From the NCBI RefSeq assembly GCF_030272615.1, contig NC_081412.1:38508911-38572910 (forward strand): 64,000 nt of DNA, given 5' to 3'. Below, piece after piece: positions 1 through 12,919 of this stretch. The DNA is from Cryptomeria japonica. Its lineage: Eukaryota; Streptophyta; Pinopsida; Cupressales; Cupressaceae. Below the pieces are notes generated by a model, which was given only the letters and a program-made list of their open reading frames with translations, was not told the DNA's origin and made no database searches. Both the position numbers and the translations under genes were made by a program. Position 1 is the stretch's first letter, and every line of letters begins with the position of its first letter.

Positions 1-1091
1 CCAGGAACACCCATTCCTTCCCATTGCTAGATCCACTCGCAGAGCCTTCTGTCGGTTCATCATCTGAATTAGTAATGCCTTCCTCATCTACTATGTAGCA
101 TGATTTGTCTCTATTTTTCTTATACTTATACTTGTTCTAATATCTAGGGTTAGGCTTAAATGATCTTCTAACTCTTTCTTCAAATCTTGAATTTCTTTCA
201 AGACATATAGATGCAAAATGACCAATCTTATTACATGCAAAACATTTAAAAGGTGCTTTTCCTTCATACTTACTTCCTAATGGTCCTTTAGGTACTCTTC
301 TAGCAAATAGTACTTCAAGTTGCTCAAACTCATCATCTTCTCTCTTCATATCTTCCAATTCCTTTGCATAAAAATATTTTCAGTCTTGCTTACTAGTTGT
401 AGATGTAGATGCATGAAAAGAAGGTTGAAATTCACAGCTCCAGAAGGTCCAAATTCTTCAAGATAAAAAGAAAATAGTTTCCCAACCAAAGTATCTCTAT
501 TGACAGATGTATTATCTATTATTCTCAACTCATTAATAGTAGTAGCCTTCATTTTGTAAGCTAGTGGTAGGGCTCTTAGGACTTTAGAAACAATTTCATC
601 TTCACTTAGAGTTCCACCACAACATTGAATTCCCATAACAATCTCATTTACCCTTTCCATGAATGCAGTAATCCTTTCATATTCTTCCATCTTCAAGTTT
701 TCATATCTCACTCGATAACCATCAAGTTTAGAATTTTCACTATAGGGTCACCTTCATTAAGAATTTCCAACTTATCCCATATAGCCTTTCTAGATGATTT
801 GTTGGTTAATCGCATTATTTGTTGATTAGAAAGTGCACACAAGAGGGCTTCTCTTGCTCTACAATCATTCTCAAGATCCTTATCCAGGTTTGCCAGAGGA
901 TGATTGCCAGATCTTGGATTATATGGTGTGACACCATTCTGTGTGATCTCCCAAATCTCCTTGCTAAGACATCTCAGATGAGTCTCCATCTAAATCTTCC
1001 ACACTGTGTAATTTGTTCCATCAAGCTTCATAATATCCCTTTGAAAGATAGCTCTAGAAGAACTGGATGAACTTGAACTGTTAGTCACCAT
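1..1091 (-). pseudogene. Copia retrotransposon gag (UBN2-type), decayed, cut by window edge
   Basis: Minus-strand frames together read as a Copia gag. The ATG is at 1091 and is followed by a Ser-rich start and a DGTNY..WK motif. A UBN2-like core follows (AIWDKL, SEDEIVSKVLRALP, LVGKLFSFYLEEFG). Near 200-260 is a CCHC zinc knuckle, CFACNKIGHFASICLE. Gag proteins of this type package element RNA in cytoplasmic particles. The frame is broken: a TAG lies just before the Met at 989, and a frameshift occurs near 710 where two frames overlap. Protease and polymerase would lie left of the window. The primer site and LTR follow immediately upstream at 1136-2357, in the expected order. Confidence 0.85.
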
Positions 1092-1135
1092 AGGATCTTT
1101 CTCAAGTGGTTAAGCTTTCTAAAGAGAGGACCAAA

Positions 1136-1149
1136 GCTCTGATACCAAT
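1136..1149 (-). other. Primer-binding site of the Copia element
   Basis: Read on the minus strand this is ATTGGTATCAGAGC, the usual tRNA-Met-type primer site of plant Copia elements. It directly follows the LTR terminus. It fixes the element's orientation and the inner LTR boundary at 1149/1150. Confidence 0.85.
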
Positions 1150-2357
1150 TGTTAGATAGTTCAAATAACTGGAAGACAAATGAGAGGAGGGGGGTGAATC
1201 AGTTATCACAGATTACTGGAACAATTAGTAATTTAAACTTTAATACCGAAACCCAAAACATTAATAGATAAACCAATTAAGCATAAACAATAATCACATA
1301 ATAAATACCATCCACATGACACCAAGATTTGTGCGTGGAAAACCTGGTAAAGGGAAAAACCATTGTGGGAAGCCAACCACAGTCAAATAATACTTCTACA
1401 GTAAGCATGTGAACTAAAATTGAGGGGCTTACACATGCAGGAAGGCCTATAGCCTAGAGCTCACCACTCATCACAAAAGGAGCCTCAGTGACTACATATA
1501 AATCTAGATTACAATCCGGAGAAGTGTTGAACTGCAAAAGATAACATCTCCTATTCTTGAGTACAGTTCCGGTTAAGCTCAATACCTAAGGACTAAATCT
1601 TCTAACATAAACCCAATTCGATCTCCAATGATCAACCAACTCCTCTACCTAAATGATATTACATTATTCACACATCACATTCCTTGACCATGACCTCTTA
1701 CAATAACCATGATAATCTACAAGGAGATCTCACACCTATATATACAAACCCTTGACCATAAACAATCAGGTTGGCCACTAGACAATAAACCAATTACATA
1801 ATTACAAACCATGTCGGCCTTACACCAAACAAATAATATCAACACATAAGACATCCCCAAAAATACATCAATAGGTCCTATCCACATGTTTCATTAAAGT
1901 CGGTCCATAACCTAGATCAACCGAGACCCAATATTGGTCCATACGCCATAGCAATGATCTCCATCCACCAAGTCTCGAACATGATTACCAACATCATCCT
2001 GAAACTCCACCAGAAGCTACACCCAAACCACTTATGCAATTCATCAAAGATCTCCATCAAAAGCTCTGCCTTGAAACCCTCGCCGGAACCAGAAACCAAT
2101 CTTCTAAGCAAGCAGGATATCAATTGATCACCAAACCAAAATCAACTGATCAAATATGAGTACGACTATCATGAACAAGCCAATTCCATCACCAGATTAT
2201 ACTGGAGCCTACCGGATCATGTCGGATCCAAGTTAACTAGAAACCACTCAACCTATTGGGACCAGAAGGGTGTCGGTAAAGCATCCAAATAACTAGTGTT
2301 GGCATCAATGGAAAAAAATTAATGCAACACATAATCAATTCCACCAAATGGCCAACA
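1150..2357 (-). mobile_element. 5' LTR of Copia element (about 1.2 kb)
   Basis: The block is bounded by TGTTAG at 1150 and CCAACA ending at 2357, so it has TG...CA termini. It lies next to the primer site. It contains the G-rich tract followed by GTGAATCAG near 1185 that recurs in the other Copia LTRs of this window. No target duplication can be tested because the far end of the element is outside the window. The outer boundary at 2357 rests on the terminal motif alone. Confidence 0.7.
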
Positions 2358-2658
2358 ATCAATACCTAGGGAAAAGATATTTTTTACAATTTTTTTGTCT
2401 ATTTTTTAATTTTTTCACGTGTGAAACACAATTCTTAATGTTTGATGAAAAACCTACATTCATAGTAAATAAAACATGAATATATTAATGAAATTAAATA
2501 TATTAAAAATTATACTATTTGGAAAGCTTATAATAAGGACTAAATATTTACAAAAATAAAACTTCGAAATGAATTCATTTGACCCCCCCTAAAGATAACG
2601 TAAAAGTGATTTTTTATTAGCATTTTGATAGGTGTGAAAGAGACTCCATTGTAGGTTT

Positions 2659-3796
2659 GATTTATTTGGCTTGATGATGATGATAGAGTTGTAATAGGTT
2701 GATTGATGACTTGATTTGTGTTGTCATTGATGGCGACCATGTTTTTCTAGTTATATAAGTCATCTAGACCAACCGGTAGAGGAAGTAGTTAAACAATGAA
2801 CCAGTAAACAATGATAGTGCGATGTTCAAGTGACTGATATGGATGATCGGTGAAGAGTTAGGTGTTGTGGTTTGGAACATATTTTTATGACATTGGCATG
2901 TGTCTATGATTGTAACTGCATCAATAGATTCAAAGTATTGAATGATTTATGATGGATTTATTAGAGATAGATAGGAAGAATAGAGAACCGATATAGCAGA
3001 GTTACTTTGATCAGTAAACCAATAGACTTTTTGTTATATTTTTGAGTTATGAATTGTGTGGACGACATGAGTAAAGTGTATTGAGCAAGATTGAACCTAG
3101 CAAATTGTTCCAAGGTTATTTGCCGACTTAGCAGAGTTATTTATAAAAAGATGAATGTTATGTGATGATGTATAAGATGATGGATCTAGAGTGAAGATTT
3201 GATCGTGCGGTGAAAGAAAAATTTGTGTGTTGATGTCTAGTTGGTGTTAGAAGAAGAACTGAAGTGGATCTAATTAGGCACAAAGGTGCTAACAATAGAT
3301 CAGTCACTTGTTGTTCCCTAACTATTGCAGCAAGAAAATCCTCTAACAAGGTCACTCCTAACAAGGTGCGGTAGGATCCTCACATGTCTGAAGGTTAAAT
3401 CCTTTAATGGGGTGACAAATTAGCTTGTGTTTAAAATACCTTAGCTGGGTAGCTCCTAACAAGCCTTATTGCAATATCTCTTAACCAGGCTAAGACACTC
3501 TTAACCGGGTGTGCCCCTAACAAGGTATTTGTAAGACCTTAACCGATCAAATCTCTATACTGCAGATAGTGGAACTTTGTGAGTACTAATTCCCACCATA
3601 GTTTTTCCCATTTGGGTTTCCATGTGAAAAGTTATTGTGCTATAGTTTGCATGCTTTATTGGATGTTTGCATATGTGGTTATATTTCTTGCATGCTTATT
3701 GATTTTCAAGTTGGTGAGATCAGTTATCAAATTTGTATTGTTTTTGCTTACACTAATTCACCCCCCCCCTCTTAATGCCTTATAAGTATCAGATTT
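2659..3796 (+). mobile_element. Solo Copia LTR with 5-bp target duplication
   Basis: Positions 2664-3791 are the reverse complement, with many mismatches, of the LTRs at 27150-28323 and 30534-31703. Shared landmarks are a start like TTGGCTTGATGATGATG, GTAATAGGTTGATTGATGAC, a G-to-C mirrored version of the C-rich tract, and an end like CTTATAAG..TATCA. The block is flanked by GATTT at 2659-2663 and GATTT at 3792-3796, a perfect 5-bp duplication. No primer site or gag follows. That is the signature of an element reduced to one LTR by recombination between its two LTRs. Confidence 0.88.
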
Positions 3797-5389
3797 AGAA
3801 TTAGAGAGGTTCTATCCAAGAAATTTTGATAGAAGAGCCTTTGATCTAACTCTCCTCAACTAATTAATTCAAATGGAACATCTTAAAGCTTAAATCATTA
3901 TATTTTCTAAAAAAATGTATGATTTCAGTAAAAATCAAGATGCACCAACAAGTGTAACCCAGTATTGTGGGATCACCCACATGTTTTTTTCTAGGTGATC
4001 TATGTTGGGAAGGAGAGTATGAATAGTCTAGTTGTATTATGCTAGTTCCACTCATCCTCATGAATATGTGCAAATGATGTATGGTTACAGTGTTAACCAT
4101 CCTATATAAGAGTTTTTTCCTCTAGTTTCGAGCATGCAACAACCTCTATAAGACATGAAGTGAAAAGGAAAATGAAAATCCATACCTATAACCTGCAAAT
4201 GCACAAAAAATCACAAAATAAATCAGAAATTAGTGTTCACGTCAAATTCACCAAATGTTGTATGCCTGAAATCATCTTAGTTAATTAGAAATTAATAGGT
4301 AACCACCAAACCTATCTAATTAATAGAATTCGAATACAAACAATAGGAAAGAATGTTGAGATCAACAATGAAGAATAAATTAATCAAATCAAACACAATC
4401 CATAATTGATAGCATGAAAACTCCTATTACTCTTCTCCTCTTGTGGAATGTTGGTTCTCAGAGTCATGCTTATAAACTTGCAATATGACAACAAGAATTT
4501 GAAGATAGTGGTTGATGAAAAAGCGAGATTGATGCTCAATTTATAGAATTTGGAAGGAAATTTGAATGGTCAATATTGATATGCAAACTAATTCGATCAA
4601 TAGTGGAGATTAATTCAAATAAAATTGATTGGAAAATATTATGATGAGAACTGGTTGCATGATTGAATTGATTGATAAATGACTGAGTTGATTGATCAGT
4701 GAACTAAGTAAATTGATTTACTCAAAAAAGTTGATTGGCAGTTAGAAAAAGTGATTGAGAATAGTTAACTAAGTTAACTAATTAGATTAGAGAGATGACT
4801 GAATTAATTAATTAGCCTAAAAAAGTTGATTAACAGTTATAGTCGGAGTGAGTGGCAATTAGAATGTTAGCATGTGTTGTAGGAAATTTGTCATGAATTT
4901 GTATTTAAATTTGTATTTGATTTAAATTTTGATTTTCAAAAATATCAAATGACATGCACATGAAATAAAATTAGTTGGAAATTAGAATTTGAGAATTTTG
5001 AATTTTTGAACTGAGAGAAAAATAAATTAAATAGATTTGAGAAATTTATTTGATTTGGAAGAAATAGTTAGCTAATTAAATAATTTAAATAAATTATTTA
5101 ATTAAGGAAAAATATGAATTTAATTTAATTAAATGATAAAGACCATTAAATTAAATTAAATAAATCACAATTGATTAAATCATAAAATTATTTAATTAAT
5201 TTCAAGAATAGTCAACTAATTAAATGAATAAAGAGGAAATAAATAGTTAATTTGTAATGGAGAATAATGAAATGTCAATTTAGAATAATAAATTTATATT
5301 AATTAATAATTAAATAAATATCCAATTAATAGAGAAGAAGAATTAGCGTTGTCAAGAATAGAACATTTTTAAGTGTCTACAGTTGACAG
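3797..5389. other. AT-rich stretch, no supportable gene
   Basis: Only short ORFs occur. From about 4640 to 5340 the sequence is very AT-rich and internally repetitive, with variants of GTTGATTGATCAG and GTTGATTGGCAGTTAG, and runs such as ATTTAAATAAATTATTTAATT. The block ending near 5381 in AAGTGTCTACA looks like the 3' terminus of an old Gypsy-type LTR. I cannot define its start. Confidence 0.4.
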
Positions 5390-6572
5390 TGAGGTTGTGG
5401 GTCAAGATTAGTCTAGAGAATGCCCTGCGGTTCTATGATTTGTTGGTTGAAGCATTTCAATTTGTAGGAAATGTTCATTTGGTTCATGCAATGTTCTAGT
5501 TACATTTTCTAGTGTTGGTTTGATTAGCAAGTGAAGTTATGTTATTTTGTGCTCTACATGTTCAATTGTGTTGGCTTCTAGGTGACCCAGTTGGTTTATC
5601 TTATTTGGATAATCCTCTTTTCATCTAGATATACATTAGAGATTGATTTTTGATATTTCTATGGGTCTCACTATGGCGTGTGTATATTCACATTGATAAT
5701 TTTTTATTTGGTGATGTCTTTTAAGGCACTTGGTTAGATGCACTTTATTGTTTCTACGTGTTATGTTTGGTGCCAAATTTGGAGGATGTGTTAGCATGTC
5801 TAGTTTGTTGGAATTGACTTAGAAGGATGTGTTATATGTGTTTGGGTCCCCCTTATCTAATGGAGTGGACCACAATGTGTGTTTTTTATCTGAGTGGTCG
5901 ACGTTATGCAATTCATGTACACTCTATCTATGACCAACCTAGTTGAGAATTTAAATGAATAATCTTCTATAGGTAGATGTGAGGATGTATGAGTTGTGGC
6001 ACGGAATGTGTGAATTGTTGTGAATGATGTGTAAGAATATGTGGTGTAGTAGAAGTGTGAAATTAAATTTATGAAGAGATTTGATGATGATATCTTTATT
6101 ATGACAATGTTTTGAGATAGTGGTTGAAGTTAGATACATTTTCCATGATATTGGTTCCTTAACATAGTGGTTCAAGGAAAATTTCATGATCAAGAGATAT
6201 TTTTTATTTCAATTCATCATTTCGGGCTATAATTGTCATAAGAAATTTTGTCCTTTTGGTAGCCTATGCAGTTATTTGTATCTTGCCCTAAGGTTTGCGT
6301 GCCTTAGTCTTGCAAGTCCTATCAAGTGCAATGAGCTCCTTGGTCTTGAGCCTGAAATATTATAATTTATTATTTATATCAGAGACGTGATTCTCACCAT
6401 GGTTTTTCCCTATTTGGGGTTTTCCACATAAATCTGGTGTGTGTGCTTTGTGCTTTCATGTTTCATAATTGCAGTAATAAGTCAATTATGGTTTGAAGTT
6501 TAAAAGATCAAAAGTAAATTGTTTTGATGTCCAGACTGATTCACCCACCCTCTTAGTCATGTGGTGTGTTCA
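5390..6572 (+). mobile_element. Probable old Copia LTR, boundaries unresolved
   Basis: The right part carries the layout seen in the other Copia LTRs here: CACCATGGTTTTTCCC, then a cDNA-like GGGTTTTCCACATAAA, then GATTCACCCACCCTCTTAGTC near 6538-6560. The left edge and any target duplication could not be found, so this is called from internal landmarks only. Confidence 0.45.
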
Positions 6573-6589
6573 AAAAAATATTATTTCTA

Positions 6590-8255
6590 ACCATCTGACA
6601 CCTTCCAAGGCACATTCCTATACATGGCTTTGAAGCATCATTTAACAATGAGAGAAATTCTATGAATCTTCAGATCTTTCAAACCTAAATCCCAAATTTT
6701 TTTGTCAAGATAACATCACTCTCACTTAACATAATGCTTCTTCTTCTTCCTCTTACCATCTGACAACAAAAAAATATCATTATTCTAAATTTCATCAACT
6801 TGATAATTATTGGAGGGCGAAACAGGTGAATAATATGAACTATAAGAAGATAATGTTTTTTGGCAAATTTGGATCCTCTTAGCCGGGGATACAAATTGCC
6901 TATTCTAATTATCCAATTTAGAATCAATCTTACTCTTCATCCACATCCACATGTCCTTCAAAAAAGGATTAAGTGAAAATTAAATCCCAAGATTTTTAAT
7001 ATACTTGGTGGTACTTGGCAAACACAACTAGAGGGTGTCTTGCCAACCAAGCATGATGGATTTGGAATTAGATTGTTTTGCACCAAAGGCAAATCAAAAT
7101 AGGTTAAGCTTCTCCATAAGGAAATCCATATTCCCTACATCAAGCTCCAAAAACAAGGCAATTTTATTTGCAAACTATATATTTAAAAAGTCATCCTTAT
7201 TAGGGAGATAGATACCTTTAATCCAAAGGGTCAATGAAGACTCCCTCAATAGGTAAAATATTGCATATGAATTAATTAAAAAAAAAGTGTGGGGGAAAAG
7301 GGGCATCCTTGCCTAATGGACCTCTCCAAGATTAAAAAAATGGTCTCTAATAAGGATTCATTAACATCAATTTGAGCAACAACATCTTTTAGTAGGGTTT
7401 TAACCATATGGAAAAAGCTATCAGGGAGTCCAAATGCTTCAAGAGTCATAAACAAGAATGACCGCTCCACTTTGTCATATAGCTTCTCAAAGTCTAAAAG
7501 AAATGTAGCAACATTTTTTATTGTATTATCTATCATAGTCCATGGACTCCCAATTGGTTAGGATATTCTCCAAGATGTACCTCAAATGATAAAGATAGTT
7601 TGAGAAATGCTAATAAAATACATGAGGATATCTACTAATCTTATAAGACAAATTGATTAAGGTAATAGGATGCCATTTATTTATGAGTTGTCTCCATCTT
7701 TAGGGAAAATTTTAATCACTCACTTTTTAATGTTGTTGTCTAGGGTTCCTCTATTAACAACCAACTTATAGATTTGAAGTAGATATTCATTAATACAATC
7801 AATAATTTTCTTGTAGAATCCCATAGGATACCCATCAGTGTTGAGAGATTTATCATTATTTAAAACATTAGTAGCATTTTTAACCTCCTCAAGTTTGATT
7901 TCTTTATTTAATTTGCTAATATTCTCCTTAGATATTTTCTTAGGAATAAGTTGTTTACAAAATTTTCTTGTATTCTAACTAGTCAAGTCATTGACCTCAA
8001 AAGTGAAGAGTTTCTTGTAGAATCCGAAGAAATATTCCTTAATTTTCTTAAGTTCATATGTAATCTTATCTTCCACCAAAACCTTGTCAACACTATCCCT
8101 GATGCCTTTATTTTTTATGAATTTAAAAAAGAATTTAGACTTTGTTGGTTGAAAATTTTGTCAACTCGAGATGAATTTATAAAATTGTGGTTTCAACCAC
8201 AACAACACAAAATTAAATCTCTCGTAATTATTAAGGGAAGGTTGCCCCTATGATT
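6590..8255 (-). pseudogene. LINE (L1-type) reverse transcriptase relic
   Basis: Minus-strand frames read in order as a plant LINE polymerase. Near 8050-8160 is the linker before the RT, with FFGFYKKLF. Near 7800-7880 is NNDKSLNTDGYPMGF. Near 7640-7700 is WHPITLINLSYK. At 7276-7536 is the RT core, with FLLDFEKLYDKVE and SIRQGCPFSPTLFF. Near 6880-6960 is KSKIDSKLDN..RQFVSPAKRIQ, the region after the RT. Many stops and frame changes interrupt it and the catalytic YxDD block is not recognisable. No endonuclease is visible, which fits 5' truncation. The poly-A end was not found. Confidence 0.85.
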
Positions 8256-8479
8256 CACTACTATATTCTACTAAAATAAGATACAAATTTCTAACTCCTA
8301 TTCTAACATGAGCGGTACATCATCTTATCCTATTTTTTCAAGACAGATGCTATTCTTTTCCTCATTTTTTCAGGAAAGAATTTACAACATAGAGCAAAAA
8401 TAATTCTTACAATTTTTTTGTTACAAATTAACTTAGAAAGCAAGAACAATATAATATAGATAAGAAAATAAGCAAAGTG

Positions 8480-9090
8480 TCCATAAAGGTGCAAAGTCCT
8501 TTGTTGCTTCTCCAGGACTAGAAAGAGTGCTCAAGCTCAGTCTTAAATTCACTACTATCTTATCAATCTTTTTATAATTTATTTTGTAACCCAAAGAGTT
8601 AACTAAGAAAACCAAAATAAAGATCAAATTCTTCAAAATTATTCCTAGCTTCATCTTTGATAATTTTTTTGTGAAGTAGTAATATGAATCTCAAAGTCTT
8701 CAAGTTGTCATTTCTTTTCCCAAGATAACACAATCAAGCACAAAGTCTTCAAAGTGAAACCTTAATATATATGTATTAGCTATTTCTACTTGAAATATCA
8801 ATATGAAGCACAAAGTATTCAAAATGATAATATTATCACCAATTCTTGATTCTAACAACAATAGTCAAGATATGACACAAAGTTCACAAGTTAACAATTG
8901 CCTCTACACTTTAATGATATTCTCTCAACACGCCTTTTACTTCAGTAAACAAGATTTTATAACGAATATGACATAATAAAATTCTCACCATAAATGCAAA
9001 TGAATCCAACACAAAGTCTGGATGCCAAAATCTTTTTTCTTATTTCATCAAATTTGTAAAATCACAAGAGGAACACAAAGTTTCACTTTT
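8480..9090. repeat. Degenerate interspersed CACAAAGTCTTCAA repeat
   Basis: Variants of CACAAAGT(C/A)TTCAA recur at irregular 60-120 bp spacing: near 8488 (GCAAAGTCC), 8691, 8738, 8811, 8876, 9010 and 9075. The intervening DNA is AT-rich. The repeat could be part of an LTR or a decayed minisatellite. No coding frame is supported between 8260 and 9400. Confidence 0.4.
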
Positions 9091-9403
9091 GCTCTTCACT
9101 TTGGCAGAGTTTCAACATATAGATTAAAGATAATAGATGATAATTACATAGAGAAACCTCATATATATAGAAGAGAGGTGCAACATGAAACTAGGAAAGT
9201 CACAACAAAGGTAGAGTCCTATTTGACTTAGGACACATTCATTGCCTACGTGAAAAAACTAAATACAAAATTGACACTGAAGGTGTCAATGTCTTATTAA
9301 AAAATGTATCTACTTATGAAAACTACTAAGTTTCATGAGACACTACATTCTAATCTTGCTTCATGAACTCCTTGAACTTTTGTAGAACTGCTTTCATTTG
9401 TTC

Positions 9404-12400
9404 CTAGTTAGGTCCTTTAGTATGCCTTGTGATGACCTTGACCCTGGTGATATAATCTCTGAGGCTCATGTAGCATTTCCTGTGTTCCTTTAGAAGTGAG
9501 GTTGGATCATCCAGATTCACATGGATATCTACTAGTTTATCAATAGAAGATAGTGAGAAAGCTTGTTTATTGACCTCTTCGCCAGTTAGCAAATTGAATT
9601 TTTGGATGAAAATGTCATCATGAAGAGGTTTCTAATTCTCATCAAGGAAAGTACAAGGAAGAGTTTACATTTTCTCAATGATTTCCTTTCCTTTATCATT
9701 ACATTCCTTTAGTTCCTTTCTCAAATAATTGATAAGGACCTCAATTGTGTTATTTGGTGTTCTAGAATTTCTCTTTTCTCAACATACATATCCCTTGAAA
9801 CGATCACTCTATTATCAACTAGAACATCCAATTGAAAATATTCTAACTTCAACCAAGAGTCAAAGCCTTTCTCATGTGCTTCTAACTCATTATCTAAAAC
9901 AAATTCAAAGTTTTATCAATTTCAACTTTTACCTCCTCCAAGTTTTTGACAAGAGTAATTGTTGAACATAGGAGATGTGTTCCTTGACTCAACAGTCTAT
10001 CCATCCATTCGCCAACTATCCTCCCATGATAATTTACCTATTCAGCTTGTTTGATAATTAGTTCATTCATTGATGGAGTGACTGGCTCGACTACCTCTGA
10101 TTATTTAGTAATCTTAATCAAGACCGACGCGAGTTGATCAACTTGTTTCTCCAACTAATTTTTCTTTATTCTCTCCTCAAATATTGCCACAAAATGCTCG
10201 AATGAAGTTTGAGCATCTTCAATTGTACCCTGATGTGTTTACTTTCCCAAATCAATTCTCTCAATAATATAATTTGTATCTTGTACTTTTTAAAGTCTAC
10301 GTTAGGAGGAAGAATGGTCATCTCTATATACTTATCTTTGGATGGGTCTATCCTTAACCTAGACAAAGTTTTGGATTTCTTTGTGACCTTGGGCATAATA
10401 GTAATCAATTGGCTAAAATGAAAGTCATTAGGAGATATGGCTTGTTTCTTTCTTTTAGGAGCATTAGGCACTAACCATGATGGCAAAGAAACATCTTCAT
10501 CTACTCTAGAAGTCAAAACTAGAGTTGCCAACTCTTGACACTGAATGTTGGTGGTAACAGTAGGTGGAGTTGAGGTGACGACAACAAGTGGATTGGAAAC
10601 ATTAGAAACTTGAGGAGGAACTTGGGTTTCTGATATAAATTTATCAAAATCTTCTAACATAGAAGATGTGACCTCAAACAAATTAGGAAGAAACATAGTA
10701 TCTAAGTTGTCATGAGGCGTATAAAGGGTTGTTTCACTTGTGGAAGTAGAAGGAATAACATGTACTTCAGGAACTTGTGAAGGAATTGACACAATAGTAC
10801 TCAAAGGAATTGCATCAGAGATAAAGACTGAACTAGTAGCTATGATATTACATGATGAAGGAGGAATGCCTTCATGTGTCTCTTGAGATTGGGAAGTACT
10901 TGGGATTTCAGGTAATCCATCCTCATCAAATTCTCCTTCTTCTTGCTCTTGTTCATTGTCTGGTTCATCTTCTTCTTGAAATTTTTCATCTTCATTTACT
11001 TCTTCTTCTCCCTCAACTTCATCATGAACTTGAGTCTCTTGTGTTGAAGACTCACCTTGAGCTTTACCTTTTCCAACAATAAACTTGAATTTAGGACCCT
11101 TAGGAGTTGCGGGATCTTGCCTATTCTTGGTCCTTAATTTTTAAGTCCTTGCCTTAGGGCCTACAACATCTTCTTCAAATGATTCATTTTATGAAGATTT
11201 CATCTGTACACCATGTAGGTTTAATTAAATTGTGGTATTATCAAGAATTTTTTGGAACCTAGCCCTTATAGGATTATTCTCCTTTTGGGACCATTGAATG
11301 AGAAATAGAGGTAATCCAACTACTTTGTTTCTTTCATATGCAGGATCAAGGATGTCACCATCTTCTTCTAGGTCTTCAAGAACACCAACAAGATCAAAGT
11401 TTTCAATTTGTACTACTATCCAATGACAATAATCCATTCTGCAGATATCCTCTTCAGTCTTATAATCAACCCACAATTCTTCAATTTCATGGATATGTGT
11501 GTATTTCTTCTTAATCTTATTCTTCATGCCCCTATAATCAAACCAATCACTGGCCTTGAAGAATTTCATGGTCACTCTTCCCATTTCCTCCTCCATGGTG
11601 TGAGCCTTGTAGATGGAATTGATAGAATATCTCCCTATAGAGATAGACAATTTCAAACCTATCTTATGAGCTCCAGATTGATGCTCATGGATGGAAATCA
11701 TTTGACGAGCTATATCCATAACGATGATCTTATCAGATGGATATCTCGGGAGCATGAAAGTTTCCCTATCAAAACACCCAATTCTGATATACGTGAAGGT
11801 AGGAAACTAAAGGAAAATGCAACCATACCCACTTACCACCTTCCATGCTTCATCTGACACTCTTTTGTTCTAAAGTTCCTTGTCAAATAAACACATGTAA
11901 TGAGAAAAGAAAGCATCATTTGCCCTCCTGAAATGATGTAAACTCTCTGAGAGAGTCAACTGAGAGAAGTAATTGTAAACAGGAACTTGACTCCTATCAC
12001 ATATAGATGATAGACCTGGAAAATGCCTTATTGAGGCAGCTTCATAGACAAGATAAGAAGTCATGTAAAATTTCAAGGTGGTAAGCACCTTGGTCAGTTG
12101 TTCACATGTGGCATCCGCAATTTGTTTTCCCTAGAAGATCTTTTTTCTTATTATGCCTTATGAAATGGATGTATTGATACATCCACTTGTGGTAGGTATT
12201 GGAAGTTGGGAGGCCTTTTACTCTACTAAGAAGAGTAATCAAATCATTAACCTCCTCAATGAAGTCATAACTAGGAAGAGTTTTAGGCCATCTTTAAATT
12301 GTAGGCCTAGGTAATTTTAGCCAATTATCATTCATGTTCTTCCTGCATTTCTCTAAATTTTTATCAAAATATGCCACTGTTGATTCCATATCAATATGTG

Positions 12401-12701
12401 CATATTGTTCAATAGGAGAACATTTGAAAATGGTGTCAAAGAAATCCTCATCAAGTTTGATGAGTGTTTTCCCATCTACATCCTTCACTGATCTAGTGGT
12501 AGAATCATATTTATTGGCAAGAGACAATACAAACTCTGGATTTTGAGCTGACATGGGGAAAGCAACCACTAGATGAATTTCACTATTTGCAGAGGGCTCC
12601 ATCTTGTAGGAAACTGCTGGTGATTTCACCCTCTTTAAGAACTCATCAAGATCCACATGATCAATCTTGGTATCCTTGATATTGTCAATGTTTGATATCA
12701 C
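9404..12701 (-). pseudogene. Large reading frame of unknown function, repeat-associated, decayed
   Basis: Successive minus-strand frames form one long broken coding region with its ATG at 12701. The first part has FFDTIFKCSPIEQYAHIDME and ends near WLKLPRPTI with an in-frame stop at 12294-12296. The frame then continues as RWPKTLPSYDFIEEVNDLIT. Another frame resumes at about 12120 and continues through 11870 to 11225 with conserved-looking text (DRSQVPVYNYFSQLTLSES, CHWIVVQIENFDL). A low-complexity Glu/Asp-rich hinge lies near 10890-11070 and a Ser/Thr/Pro-rich segment at 10166-10804. A tail reaches 9404. I recognise no catalytic motif. Its setting among retroelements suggests an ORF carried by a non-autonomous repeat, but a dead host gene is possible. 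The stem-loop array starts 219 bp upstream of the ATG. Confidence 0.55.
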
Positions 12702-12919
12702 TGATGAAGGCAGAAATACTAGATGTATTTATTGCTTTTAAAATTTCATTGATTTCTTATTAGAAGAAGGCTCTGATATTTGCAATAAATGCACTGCAAT
12801 ATGAAAATACCATTATTGGAAATGATTAGCCACCATAGAAATCTTTATTTGATACAAAAAATTTCATTGATCCATCACATATTGACCAAAAATAACTAAT
12901 TTATATGTGTGTGTAATAG

